Position numbers and translations under genes: made by a program
Source: Procambarus clarkii
Taxonomy: Eukaryota > Arthropoda > Malacostraca > Decapoda > Cambaridae
Length of the DNA: 64,000 nucleotides
Direction: 5' to 3'
Assembly: GCF_040958095.1 (NCBI RefSeq)
Contig: NC_091228.1
Span: 13,754,399 to 13,818,398 of the forward strand
The notes under the pieces: generated by a model
What the model saw: the letters and a program-made list of their open reading frames with translations, nothing else
Told to the model about the DNA's origin: nothing
The model's database searches: none
Shown here: in pieces, positions 40,145-52,359 of the stretch
Numbering within the stretch: the stretch's first letter is position 1
How the letters are laid out: every line of letters starts with the position of its first letter

Positions 40145-40201
40145 GCATCATATGATGCTTTGCCCGACTTGCAGTAAATTGCGCATTGCATCATATGATG
40201 C
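40145..40201. promoter_or_regulatory. Paired subterminal palindromes of piggyBac
   Basis: The 14-bp perfect palindrome GCATCATATGATGC occurs at 40145-40158 and 40188-40201, 43 bp apart, just inside the left end. Such subterminal repeats are candidate transposase-binding sites. No copy is visible at the right end. Confidence 0.6.
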
Positions 40202-40350
40202 GCGGGCGTACCGAGCACGATTTGAAAGGCCCGCGGGGTAGAGGGGGTCCCCATACGCTGCCCAGGGGCTATTGTAAACATCCGCCATTTTGAAAAAAAT
40301 CCAGCTCACGCTACTATCGCTTGGGAGGCCTCAGTTACCCGGCAGCCACC

Positions 40351-42521
40351 ATGTCGAGCGCACGGCCGAACGCTTCTCGGGCACGCCCCACGCAATCACT
40401 CACCCAAGAGCAAATAACCAGTGAATTATTTTTTGATGGTGAGGAAAGTGTCTTTGATGACTCTGATATTGATAAAGACTACACCCAATTGACCGATGTT
40501 GATAGCACGGACAGTGAATATGAGATACAGCCGCCTCCTATGGCGAGGCCTATACCCTTACCCATGCCGCCTCGGCCAGCGTCGACCCCAATATTCCCTC
40601 GGCCACACAGTTCCTGTGATTTTTTAGAGTCTGAGGATACTTTCGGTGACGAGTCAGAGGAAGGTGACTCTTTTTCTGGTTTTAGTGAAGTGGAATCAGA
40701 ACATAGTGTTACCGAGCCTGGTGCCAGTACCAGTGGTGTTACTGGGCGAGATTTTGTCATGTCAGCAGTGTCTCGCCCAGCCAAGCGCCACCGCATGGAA
40801 CAACATGTAGCACCAAGAGCCTCGTGTTCACGTGCACGTGTCTCTATCTCACGTGCAGGTAGCGGCCGTACTGTGCGTAGACGGGCTTCAGCTCCTGGTC
40901 CACGGGGTGCATCGCTTCCTCGCCGTAGTGCCTCTGCTGCGTCCCCTGCGTCTCGCAGGACACCAGGTGTAGTAGTGTGGAGTGATGGTGCTGGTTTTAT
41001 TCCCCGAATTCCTGCCTTTGACGATAAAGACGTTGGGATTACAGATCTTTTCCCTGATAATGGTGATGATATGAGTGAATGTGATTATTTTACCGCATTC
41101 TATGATGAGCCCCTCATGGAATATATTGTACACCAAACGAACCTGCATGTGGCTCATCTCATTAGAAAAGATATATCAGAATTTTCACGCATGCAACGTT
41201 GGAAAGACACCAATATAGGGGAAATGCATATGCTTCTTGCAATATGTATGTTGATGAAACACTGTGTCAAACACACTATCACAGATTACTGGAGCAAAGA
41301 TCTGACTATTCCAACACCTTTCTTCGGGAAATATATGTCCAGAGACAGATTTCAGATACTCCTCAGATGTGTGCATTTTGCAACTAATGAGGACCGGACT
41401 GAGGAGGATAGACTTTGGCGAGTGAGGCACTATATGAATGAGGTGATTGGAAAATTCAGAGATTTTTACGTACCAGCACAGAAGCTGGTGATTGACGAAT
41501 CCCTTATAATATTCAAAGGACGTGTTTCATTCAAACAGTATATTCCCTCAAAACGAAACCGATTTGGCTTGAAATTATTTGTACTGTGTGACTGTGAAAC
41601 AGGATACGTGTTACACATGATTCTGTATTCAGCTAGCGATGAAGACATTCCCGGTATCGACGAACATGGATTCTCGGGTAGTGTGGTGAAGTCACTGATG
41701 GCACCATGAATGAACAAGGGCCACATCCTATACACAGATAATTACTATACAAGTCCATTGCTAGCTAAGTTTTTGACTGAAAATAGAACCGGGTTGGTTG
41801 GCACAGTAAAGCCACGAAGAAGGGAAATGCCAGTGTTTGTCGGTGGACTTGCAGTTGGTGAGTGCCAGGTACGGAAATGTGATGACATTCTCTCAGTACG
41901 GTGGAAAGACAAGAGAGAAGTGAACCTGCTGTCAACCGTTCATGATGGTACAATGTTGAACAGTGGCAAGGTGCACCATGTAACGAGAGAACCAGTATAT
42001 ATGAGCCAGATTGTGTTCTTGACTACAATATCAACATGCGTTTGATTGATAAGGCTGACATGATGATTGGCACTATCGAGTGTGTGCGGAAAACATTGAA
42101 GTGGACGAAAAAAGTGTTTTTCCATCTTGTTCACATGAGCATGTTGAACTGCTATAATTTGTACCTGGTGAAAACTGGACGTAAACCTGTGTTCCGTACA
42201 TTTGCTTTTACACTTGCAACACAGTTATTAGCAAAGTTTGGTCAAGAAGTCCCTGGCATACGAAGACCATTCATGAACCCAGTGTTGCAACATGATGCAA
42301 CACCCAGGCTCGCTCACAAAGATGCCTTTCAGCAACACAGACTAAAGAATTTGCCAGCAGGTGGAAAGCGTGCAATAGGCCAACGTGCATGCGTAGAATG
42401 TAAAACAACAAAACGAAGAGAGCAAAAACGTAAAATGGTGCAGACATGGTGTGAAGGGTGTGGAGTTGCATTGTGTGCTGTCAACTGCTTCAACGACTAC
42501 CACACACTCCAAGACCTCTAA
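40351..42521 (+). pseudogene. piggyBac-type transposase
   Basis: The ATG at 40351 lies in a good context (GCCACCATG). An acidic, low-complexity N-terminus (to about 40980) leads to the DDE transposase core: first Asp in LVIDESLIIFKGR near 41494, second in LYTDNYYTSPLLA near 41737, third in the MRLIDKADMMIG region near 42048. A C-terminal Cys-rich finger (CVECKT, WCEGCGVALC) ends at 42521. An in-frame TGA at 41707-41709 and a frameshift near 42010-42030 inactivate it. The protein would cut and paste the element at TTAA; the catalytic Asp residues are still present. Confidence 0.9.
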
Positions 42522-43017
42522 ATGTGCAATAATAGTGCAAAAACCTGTACATAGTGCGTGCTAGTGTGTACATATAAAATAATGAACATTGTGATTACTG
42601 TACATAATATAATGCCATAATGGAAAACGTTTGTGCGCGCATGTGTATACTCGATGTGTGCAACGTATATTGACAATAACTGTCAAGTGACATTATGTGC
42701 AACATAATTAGTGACTAATATTGCAAAGAATACATGCATAAACACTGTAAATAATGACGCGAAAATAAATTCGTGGCAACTGTGGCTGTTTGAAGACTGC
42801 GCGCGACGCCTCCGGGACGCACAGTGCATGAGCGAACATGCAAACTGTGACGTCATCACCCATCTTCTCGGCTCAATTACATCGCCGGTAAGTACAATAC
42901 ATTTTTTTTTTTCCCGTGATCAGGGAACACGACTTAACAGGTAAGGAAGAAACTTTTTTTTTTTTTTTTTTGCGCCTGTGGGTGTCAATCAGTATATAGC
43001 CATGCGCCATTTAAGGG
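42522..43017 (+). other. piggyBac 3' non-coding part
   Basis: AT-rich sequence with A/T runs near 42903 and 42956, ending in the right terminal repeat. No gene. Confidence 0.7.
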
Positions 43018-43132
43018 TTAATAACGCATTCTGGTCTTTCTAGCTATCTTAGAATTAATTAATATTTTGCATTCTTAAAATTATACATCTTTTTAGTATT
43101 ATACTGGAGTCAGATTTCCCCACATGTGGTCT

Positions 43133-44513
43133 GAATTTACTGTATTAGGATGTGGAACATCATGTAATTTCTCCTAGAATTGTCAGGTGTTGCGTCAGCC
43201 ACTCACAAAGAATAAAATTTCCACATGCCTGTAGATCTAACTCAAGTGTAACTATTTTCTTTCCTTTATTAGGAATAATTATTTAGTAATAGGTTTACCT
43301 TTAGTATACAACAGTTTACTGGAATTCCTTTACCCAGCTTGATCGCCGTTCCAATAAATAATATCATAATCTAAAACCATATACCATATATATATAAAAC
43401 CTCCAAGCAAGTATAGTTTTATTTGTGCAGTCTATTTTAACTGACTTGCACTGTGAGAATCAAACATCACTACATAAAGTATTTAATCAAAACATCAACA
43501 ATATTTATAAACGCCCCCTTCCCTATTTAGCTTTAATAAATAAATATAATTTACGCTCGAGCCCCTACTGGGAGCTAATGCGTGACTTTCGAGAGGGAAG
43601 GAGACAGGACTCTCCCCATATTAGATCAACAAGCAGCACGGTGCTCCGAAGTGGTCCCAACAAATCTTACTATCCAGAAGGCATCCTTACATTCCTGGAT
43701 GCTAGATTAAAGACGCAGCTTACCAGAATCACGGACACCAGTTCGGCAGGCATTTTTACCTCATTTGTTCTATGTAACGAGCTCTTAAATAAGTTCATGT
43801 AGGTGCCATGTCGTGACGCTGCGGGCGTAAAAAATAATCCCATGTGAGTGCAACTCTTTCCCCTCCAGATATCTAGATATTGCTTTTATGTGTGTGTGTA
43901 TACTAGTTTGGAGTGGAAATTATGGAAATATCATTATTGCAGCATGTTGTAACACCCCTGAGGAAGTGCGTGACTGCCGTACCCTCACATGTTCTGAGTA
44001 TCATAATCTCAAACTGTTTCCAGACTGTCGTACAGTGGACTGCATCTACGTTTCTCTGTCACAGCTGAGATTTAATAAGTTTTCATTGTTGATAGTATTT
44101 TATTATTCAGAGTCCATATATATACTATATTACTTTTATTTATTATTAATCTTTACATTGCAGTAGTATATATTGCATTACATATTTTTATCATTATCTA
44201 TGTGTGTACATATCATCCTTATTATTATTATTACATAATATATGTTACACATAGACCAATCTTATAGAAGACCCCCAAAATGTGTCATGGGAGGCTGGCT
44301 CTAGAATTATATAATTTACAGTCATTGCTTAATAGAATTCATTCATACATAATCATAGAAATCATAGAGTGGCATATAAATCATTATATGCCACTGATTT
44401 TCTCATTTAATAACTCATTCTGGTCTTTCTAGCTATCTTAGAATTAATTAATATTTTGCATTCTTAAAATTATACATCTCTTTAGTATTATACTGGAGTC
44501 AGATTTCCCCACA
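43133..44513 (+). repeat. Second 5' LTR copy, missing its first ~172 bp
   Basis: Homology to the first copy starts at GAATTTACTG (equivalent to 38865) after an 8-base junction (TGTGGTCT) and runs to the LTR end. It differs from the first copy at about one in a hundred positions plus ATT-repeat length. Confidence 0.85.
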
Positions 44514-45548
44514 TGTTTTATGGTCCTACGAACCAGAATCTTGTTTTGAGAACCAATGAAACATAGTTAACATTAGAATATATACCGGTTCTCAGAGCCC
44601 ATGTTTTATGGTGGACTTCGAGCTACATTTAATACTAATCTATGTTGGTTCTCGGACCATATTTCATGGTCCTTCGAGCCTAGATAGTCTTGGCAACAAG
44701 ACTATAATTACGAACTAGTATAATCAGTAGAATATAGCCAGAAGTTAGGCTATCTACAATTCATTAATCATTTTCATCCCTGATATCATTATACTCCTTA
44801 ATTAGGGAATATTATCAGGTGCTAGGATAGAATTTATGGCAGCATATCTGCCACTCTCATAGAATTTAGGGCAGCATACCTGCCACACACATTGAATTAC
44901 GGCAGTAGATTACCTGCCATATATATAATCTTTCGTAGTAGTAGAATACTTGTCATACATATATAATCACTTGTATATGCTCTATATAAATAAAAAATTA
45001 TAAAAAACAAAAACATAGCACTATCCTGAATCTGCACATCAGTAGTATTATAGCATTTTATGTCAACCCATGTAGAATAGAATTCTTAGACTGGAATTGT
45101 ACTTATTAGTGTACAACTCTAGCCTAACTCATTATTACTAGCCAACCTAGTTAGGTAGGATTACTAGTAGACTAGCATTGTACAAGGCAGTACAGTCTAG
45201 TCAACATTTATTATTGTGCAAACCCAAGTCAGGGTAGGACTTATCATTATTTTACACAAATTGTGTTTTTATATCATATTATATATATATATACTGTGTA
45301 CATTTTGAGTGTTATTGAAGTGTCACTACCCATCCAAAGCTGATTATGAAGAGCTAAGCAGAGGAATTCCTGTAAAGACACTGAAATACCACTCAAATAT
45401 TAGCTGTTTACTATTAGGTAGGTAAGCTAACCTCTACGTAAGGTAGGATTAATATAGCCTAACAAAGAATCAGATATTAGGCTACCCATAACTGTATTGG
45501 TTACACGTATGTACGAATCAGTACCATAGTTATTTTCATAATCAAATC
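44514..45548 (+). other. 5' leader of the BEL-like element with three primer-site-like motifs
   Basis: TGGTCCTACGAACCA lies at 44521, 7 bases after the LTR. Similar TGGTGGACTTCGAGC (44609) and TGGTCCTTCGAGCC (44667) follow at 88- and 58-bp steps, each after a TT(T)(A/C)A phrase. The first is in the right place to be the primer-binding site; the others are probably duplicated leader. The rest is non-coding. Confidence 0.6.
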
Positions 45549-46960
45549 ATGGCACCAACTAACCCAAAATCCACAGACAGTGCACCAGAAGAAATGTCCA
45601 GCAACTGCTTAATATATTTTAGATCATACACGAGACACAAAGGCCATGTGACCTAACAGTTGAATAAGTGTGATAAGCTGGTACAATCAGGTGCCACAGC
45701 CAAAGTATTAGAAAACCGCATAGAGACGGCGAAGCAAAAGTTGCAAAAACAAATGAGGCTGCTGATGACTATCTCAGAGTCCTCATGCAACAGAATGCTG
45801 AGCCGGATCAGCTAGATACCTTCCATGCCGAGATGGAAAAGTTTGAGGAGGGTATCCAAGATCATCTAAATAGATTAACACAATCACTAGAGAAATTGAA
45901 GATCAACTCAGTTTCTCAAAATACTCTAACCACGAGTGAAACTAATAAACAGGAAACACTCCAGGAAGTTCGTCTTCCTACAATTGATCTCCCTCACTAC
46001 CATAGTAGAAATGATGAGAAATTTGAATGCTATTGGAACACATTTGACTCCTTAGTAAACTCCAAAAAATCTACTTGCAAAGTACCCTAGAGGGGTGAAG
46101 GAAAAGCAGTTGTTGAACACCTAATTCCTAATGACAAGGACTACGATACTGCTATTCAGTTACTAAAAGTTAATTGATGCATCCACACCCAGTTGCTGCC
46201 TCCACACCCACTTGCTGGCTCCACACCCAGTTACTGGCTTTAATTACAGCAATAAAGAAATTGCTAATCTTTATTATAAGTTAAGAGCGATACCTACACC
46301 AGATACCACCCATGAAGCTCTACAAGAATTTAGGCTCCAGGTAGAGTCTCTAATTAAAGCTCTAGGTGTCAAAGCAGATGTATCTAAAGCAGAGTGGGTA
46401 TTGAAATTAGAAATACAGAGTAAGTTTCCTAAGGAGATTCTAGCATCCATCTGTTCCCATTATAGATCAGATATCCTATCCTTAGATGAAATTTTCGAGG
46501 GATTAAGGATAACAGTTAATCAACTGAGAGCTCATGAGAAAATAATATCTGACACTGACAAATCAACCACTGATAAAAGTCAAATCCAAAGGTACCTCCA
46601 AACAGCCTAATAAGTCTAAAACCGCTGCTTCTACTCCAAAATGGAAGAATACTACAGTAGGTACCTACACTATCAGCCCTTCTAAACCTGTAGCCCATAA
46701 GTCACCCAAGTTAGTGACTCCTACATCTACTACAGGAAGGAGATGCTGTCTCTTGCCAAGAGAGTCATACTATTTATCAGTGTCAAACCTTTCCTGATCG
46801 CGTTTCTAGGATAAAGCGCCTCAAGGAATTGCACAAGTGCACCAGGTGTTTGTACATGACCCTAATCCATGCACCACCCCATTACACATATGTAACAGGT
46901 GCCACCAGGATCAACATCATTCAGCATAGTGTGGAGTTAATAGGCCTCAATCATCAAAAC
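45549..46960 (+). pseudogene. BEL/Pao-like gag remnant
   Basis: The ATG at 45549 (MAPTNPKSTDS) begins a gag with a coiled N-terminus, a stop at about 45653 and a frameshift near 45740. Recognisable parts are LPTIDLPHYHSRNDEKFECY (about 45975), the typical start of BEL/Pao capsid; a stop at 46088; a long frame 46212-46610; and a Cys/His zone (46740-46930) that recalls the zinc knuckles and the final QDQHHSA before a stop. Several frames are needed, so it is dead. Confidence 0.7.
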
Positions 46961-46965
46961 TCCAG

Positions 46966-47573
46966 GTGAAACAGGATACTTCCACCATTGTGCAGTGTTG
47001 CAAGGTGCGACAAGAAGTAAAGGTGCTTAACATTAAGTCTCATAATAATGCCGTATTACCTACTGCACAACTACAATTAAATAGTAAGAATTCTAGAATC
47101 ACTACAAGAGGTCTATTCGACCAGGCATCCCAGAGAACGTTCATCACTCAACAAGCAGTTAGCCAGCTGAAACTTTTATCCTTGTGTAATGTGACATTGA
47201 ACATATCAGGATTCCTAGCAGACACTGGACCTCAAGAATTTGAAGTAGTACAACCACTAGTATGCGTAGGTAGTTATGTCCGTCCTGTTAAGGCCATAGT
47301 AGTTGATCACATCCCTGTTGACATGAATGTAAAAGGTCTAAGAGACACAGCCAAATTTTTACAGAAAAAATAGAATCAAATTGGTTGACTCCAAGATAAA
47401 GTCTGACCACCTCACCAATGTAGATCTATTAGTAGGGGCAGACCATTATTATCAGTTCATTACTGGAACTACAAGCCAGCATGGAATGAACTTGTTGAAT
47501 TCCATGCAGGAGGCTACTTACTTACAGGTAGAGTCTTGAACCTGAAGAAGCCTATGCCAGCTGACAACCAACA
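46966..47573 (+). pseudogene. BEL/Pao-like aspartic protease remnant
   Basis: RGLFDQASQRTFITQQAVSQ (about 47107-47166) matches the DSGS-R-FI protease site of BEL/Pao elements, but the active-site triplet reads DQA. VDLLVGADHYYQFITG (about 47420) follows in a shifted frame. The reverse transcriptase expected next is absent. Confidence 0.7.
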
Positions 47574-48807
47574 TTAATTCCAGATTGAGTCTAGTACAAT
47601 TAGTACTAGCCATTTAGTTTCTATGGACCTCAGTGGATAAATCAGTGGTCAGTAGCCTAAAAATTGGCTGCAGGTCACCGCGACAAATACCATTGACCCC
47701 ACTGTAGACCCAGAACTATTCTCGACAGTAATAATTGACCACATTCAGTCTTCATAGCATTTCATAACATCTTATCACCTTTATCATACCTTAGGTAAGT
47801 CTTCTAGAAAAGACTACATTTATACTAAGTCGTCTGGACTAGGATTTAGTAATCCATTTAATGTGATACACCTGCAGGGTTGTATCAGTTTTGTTTGAGC
47901 TCCTGCGTTCTTGTCTCTGCCCACAAGCAACCTTAGAGACAGTTTGGAGAAGTATCTTAGCACAAGCAAAATTGAAGTTTGCAACAGTCTGTAAGTGAGC
48001 ATTTACCAGAAGACTATTAGAAGTGAAACAAGTTGTTTCTCATAATAGAATAAACTCATCTTATCTTTTAAGTTATCATGTACTTAATTATAGCTCCAGA
48101 AAGTTATAGTACTGTAACTTAATGTATATAAACCGAATAGGTTTATTACTCATTTAGAATCTTTTGGCTGCTATATGTGTTTAGTTATACTTCCAGAGAA
48201 GTTATAGCACTATAGTCTAATGTATATAATTCACATTTACCCTCTTCTTAGATAGATTTGGGAACATTAGTTAGGGTCAGCTGAGTGCAAGTTGAATCTG
48301 TACTCACTATAGCATACCACTGACTGCATTTATAGAGACTGATACTCACATACTCAGTTCACTACTTTATCTAGAATTTAGCTAGGTAAGGAACTTAGTT
48401 ATTATTATTGCATAGCCTAAAATACATGTTCAGCAAGAACTACACCTTAGGCTAAATTTTTATTTGTATAAACACAGAATTTCTCATTTCATGTTGAGAT
48501 GATTTGTGAGTTTGCAGTGGTCAGTTAGTGTCTAGTAACTCATCTAGTTACATGTCACTGCAACCCTAGACACTGCTCTCACTGTGAATTCAGTATCTCC
48601 TTGATCTCAAAGAGACATATAGAATAATACTTTAATCATTACATAGATGTACCCATGATAACAGATCATACCTGTCACACAGATCCGGGACATTCGTTAT
48701 GTACATACTAAAATACTAACATAAAAGAATGCAATTTCAGGGAAAGGGAATAGGTACGTTAGTACTTAACATTGAACTACGACCCATAATTTCCCGCCCC
48801 GGAATTA
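47574..48807 (+). other. 3' non-coding part of the BEL-like element
   Basis: About 1.2 kb without coding sequence where RT, RNase H and integrase should be. A diverged ~98-bp duplication (CCAGA(A/G)AAGTTATAG(T/C)ACT, near 48095 and 48193) is present. Confidence 0.6.
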
Positions 48808-50298
48808 TGTTGGAAATTTCCAACAGTTATTCTCATCCCTAATACAACAGGATGTATTTCCTGTATGAGGCTTCACACACATCTAATATTCATTTACTAA
48901 TTCTTAGTACAATGGGATGTATTTCCTGTACTAAGCGTAATAATTAACTAACACGACTTATACGTAGTTTAGTACCATAGAATTTACTGTATTAGGATGT
49001 GGAACATCATGTAATTTCTCCTAGAATTGTGAAGTGTTGCATCAGCCACTCACAGAGGATAAAATTTCAACATGGCTGTAGATCTAACACAAGTGTAACT
49101 ATTTTCTTTCCTTTATTAGGAATAATTATTTAGTGATAGGTTTACCTTTTGTATACACCAGTTTACTGGATTTGCTTTACCCAGCATGATCGCTGTTCCA
49201 GTAAATAATATAATCTAAAACCCATATGCACCTCCAAGCGAGGATAGTTTTATTTGTGCTGTCTTTATTAACTGACTTGCACTGAGAATCGAACCACATA
49301 AAGTATTTAATCAAAACATCAACAATATTTATAAACGCCCACTTCCCTATTTAGCTTTAATAAATAAATATAATTTATGCTCGAGCCCCTACTGGGAGCT
49401 AATGGGCGACTTTCGAGAGGGAAGGAGACAGGACTCTCGCCGTACTAGATCAACAAGCAGCACGGTGCTCCGAAGGTGTCCGAACAAATTTTACCATCCA
49501 GAAGGCATCCTTACATTCCTGGAAGCTAGATTAAAGACGCAGCTTACCAGAATCAAGGACACCAGTTCGGCAGGCATTTTTACCTCATTTGTTCTATTTA
49601 ACGAGCTTTTAAATAAGTTCATGTAGGTGCCATGTCGTGACGCTGCAGGCGTAAAAAATAATCTCATGTGAGTGCAACTCTTTCCCCTCCAGATATCTAG
49701 TTATTGCTTTTATGTGGATACTAGTTTGGAGTAGAAATTATGGAAATATCATTACTGCAGCATGGTGCAACTCCCCTGAGGAAGCGTGTGACCTTCATGT
49801 GTTCTGAGTATCATTATCTCAAACTGTTTCCAGACAGTGGACTGCATCTACGTTTCTCTGTCACAGCTGAGATTTAATCAGCTTTCATTGTAGATAGTAT
49901 TTTATTATTCAGAGTCCATATGTATACTATATTACTTATATTTATTATTAATCTTTACATTGTAGTAGTATTTCTTGCATTACTTATTTTTATGATTATC
50001 TATGTGTGTACATATCATCTTTATTATTATTATTATTACATAATATATGTTACACATAAACTAATCTTATAGAAGACCCCCCAAAAAATGTGTCATGGGA
50101 GGCTGGCTCTAGAATTATATAATTTACAGTCATTGCTTAATAGAATTTATTCATACATAATCATAGATTTATAAGCCACTGATTTTCTAATTTAATAACG
50201 CATTCTGGTCCTTCGAACTATCTTAGAATTAATTATTATTTTGCATTCCTAAAATTATACATCTTATCAGTATTATACTGGAGCCAGATTTCCCCACA
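48808..50298 (+). repeat. 3' LTR of the BEL-like element
   Basis: 1491 bp, complete, TGTTGGAAATTTCC to TTTCCCCACA. It differs from the two 5' copies by many substitutions and small deletions, so the element is old. Confidence 0.9.
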
Positions 50299-50995
50299 GG
50301 TGGTGGCTGGCGGCAGGCGGTGACAGTCGGTGGTGGCAGGCGGTTACTGATGACTGTGGCGGGTGGTGGCAGCCAGTGGGAGGTGGTGGGGGGCGGGGGC
50401 AAGTGGTGGTTGGCAGTGGCGGCTATGGCAGGTGGTGGGCAGTGACGGCTGTGGCGAGTGGTGGTGAGCGGTGGCGGCGGTGGCGGGTGGTAGCAGGCAG
50501 TGGCAGGGGGTGGCGGGTGATGGCGGGCAGTGGCTGGCGGTGGTAACTGTGGCTGGTGGTGGTGGGCGATGGCGGGCGGAGGCATGCAGTGGCGGGTCCT
50601 GACGGGTGGTGGCTAGTGGTGGTGGGTGCTGGCAGGTTGTGGCGGTTATAGCGGATGATAGCAGGCGGTTGCGGGCGGTGGCTGGCAGTAGTGACTGTTG
50701 CTGGCAATGGTGGGTGGTGGCCGGTGGTGGCAAGTGTTGGCGACGGTGGGCGGTGATGAGTGATGGCGGGCGGTGGCAGGTGGTGGCGGGCGGTGGTGGA
50801 CAGTGGCGGGTGGTGGCGGGCGGTGGCGGGTGGTGGTGGCGGGCAGTGACGGGTTGTGGCTGGCGGGGACGGGTGGTGGCGGCTGTGGCGAGCAGAGGCG
50901 GGTGGTGGCAGGTTGTGGCGGCTGATGGTGGGCAGTGACGGGCGGTGACAGGCAGCAGTGGTGGGCGGTGACTGTGGCGGGTGGTGGCAGGTGGT
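50299..50995. repeat. GGTGGC-rich minisatellite, right part
   Basis: About 700 bp of GGTGGCGGGCGGTGG-type units, the continuation of 38453-38692. Open frames on both strands are repeat products. Confidence 0.9.
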
Positions 50996-52352
50996 TGCTC
51001 TTACTCACTCTCACACACTCTCGCTCACTCTTACACACACTCACTCTCCTACACTCTCTCATCCACTCAATCTCACACATTTTCACTCCCCCACACTCTC
51101 ACTCACTCTCCCACGCTCTCACTTACTCTCCCACACACTCTCATTCACTCTACCACACTCTCACTCTCACTCACTCTCACACACACTCACTTCCCCCACA
51201 CTCTCATTCACTCAACCCCCACACTCTCACTCCCTCTTTCCATCTCCCCCACACTCTCACTCACTCTCCCACACTCTCACTCACTCTCACCCATTCTCAC
51301 TCACTCTCCCACACTTTCACTTATTCTCCCACACACTCTCACTCATTCTCCCACACTCTCATTCACTGTCCCACACTCTCACTTCCATACACTCTATATC
51401 ACTCTCCCACACTCTCACGCACTCTCACACACTCACTCACTCTCACACACTCTCACTCTTACACACTCTCACTCACTCCCCCCACACTCTCACTCCCTCT
51501 TCCCATCTCCCCCACACTCTCACTCACTCTCCCACACTCTCACACATTCTCACTCACTCTCCCACACTCTCACTTATTTTCCCACACACTCTCACTCATT
51601 CTCCCACACTCTCACTCACTCCCCCACACTCTCATTCACTCTCCCACACTCTCACTCACTATCACACACTCTCACTCACTTTTACACATTCTCACTCCCT
51701 CTCTCCCACACTTTCACTTACTCTCCCACTCACTCTCACTCACTTTCACTCACTCTCCCCCTCTCTCACTTACTCTCCCACACACTCTCACTCACTCCCC
51801 CCACACTCTCACTCTCAATCACTCCCCCCACACTCTCACTCACTCTCCCACACTCTCACTCACTCCTCCACACTCTCACTCTCCTACACACTCTGACTCA
51901 CTCTCCCACACTCTCAATCACTCTCTCACACTGTCACATACTCGCACTCACTCTCCCACACTCTCACACACTTTCACTCACTCTCACACTCTAACTCACT
52001 CTCCCACACTCTCATACACTCCCATTAACTCCCACACACTCTCTCACTCTCACTGACTCTCACACACTCTCACTGACTCTCACACACTCTTACTCTCACA
52101 CACTCTCTCACTCTCCCACACTTTCACTCACTCTTCCACTCACTCTCTCCCTCTCTCCCACACTATCACTCACTCTCACACACTCTCACTCACTTTCCCG
52201 CACTCTCCCACACTGATTCACTCTCCCTGTCTCCCACACTCTCCCACACACTCTCACTCACTCTCCCACACTCTCACTCACTCTCCCACACACTCTCCCA
52301 CACACTCTCACTCACTGTCACACATTCTCACACACTCTCCCAAACTCTCACT
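50996..52352. repeat. (CTCACTCTCCCACA)n-type minisatellite, 1.35 kb
   Basis: Irregular CTCACT, CTCCCACA and CACACTCT units. It keeps all three plus frames open for up to 370 codons (Ser/His/Thr/Leu-rich), with no sign of a gene. Confidence 0.93.
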
Positions 52353-52359
52353 CTACGAT

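Larger units (their letters stand above)
40124..43021 (+). mobile_element. piggyBac-like transposon with TTAA target duplication
   Basis: TTAA at 40124-40127 and 43018-43021 flank terminal inverted repeats, CCCTTCAATTGCG on the left and the complement of CCCTTAAATGGCGCATGGC on the right. Empty sites (TCATTTAATAACTCATTCTGG at about 44401 and TAATTTAATAACGCATTCTGG at about 50188) in the other two LTRs show exactly the sequence expected before insertion. Confidence 0.95.
38693..43124 (+). repeat. First 5' LTR copy, interrupted by piggyBac
   Basis: About 1.54 kb of LTR without the insert. It is the closest relative of the second copy at 43133-44513 and further from the 3' LTR. Confidence 0.8.
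38693..50298 (+). mobile_element. BEL/Pao-like LTR retrotransposon with a duplicated 5' LTR
   Basis: LTRs begin TGTTGGAAATTTCC and end GATTTCCCCACA. The order is complete LTR with a piggyBac insertion (38693-43124), second 5'-truncated LTR (43133-44513), internal region with gag and protease remnants, 3' LTR (48808-50298). Flanking pentamers GATGG and GGTGG differ by one base, a plausible 5-bp target duplication in the minisatellite. RT, RNase H and integrase are not found. Confidence 0.7.

Noticed and set aside
50935-52056. 373-codon Ser/His/Thr/Leu-rich frame
   Set aside because: All three frames are open because the minisatellite lacks stop triplets.
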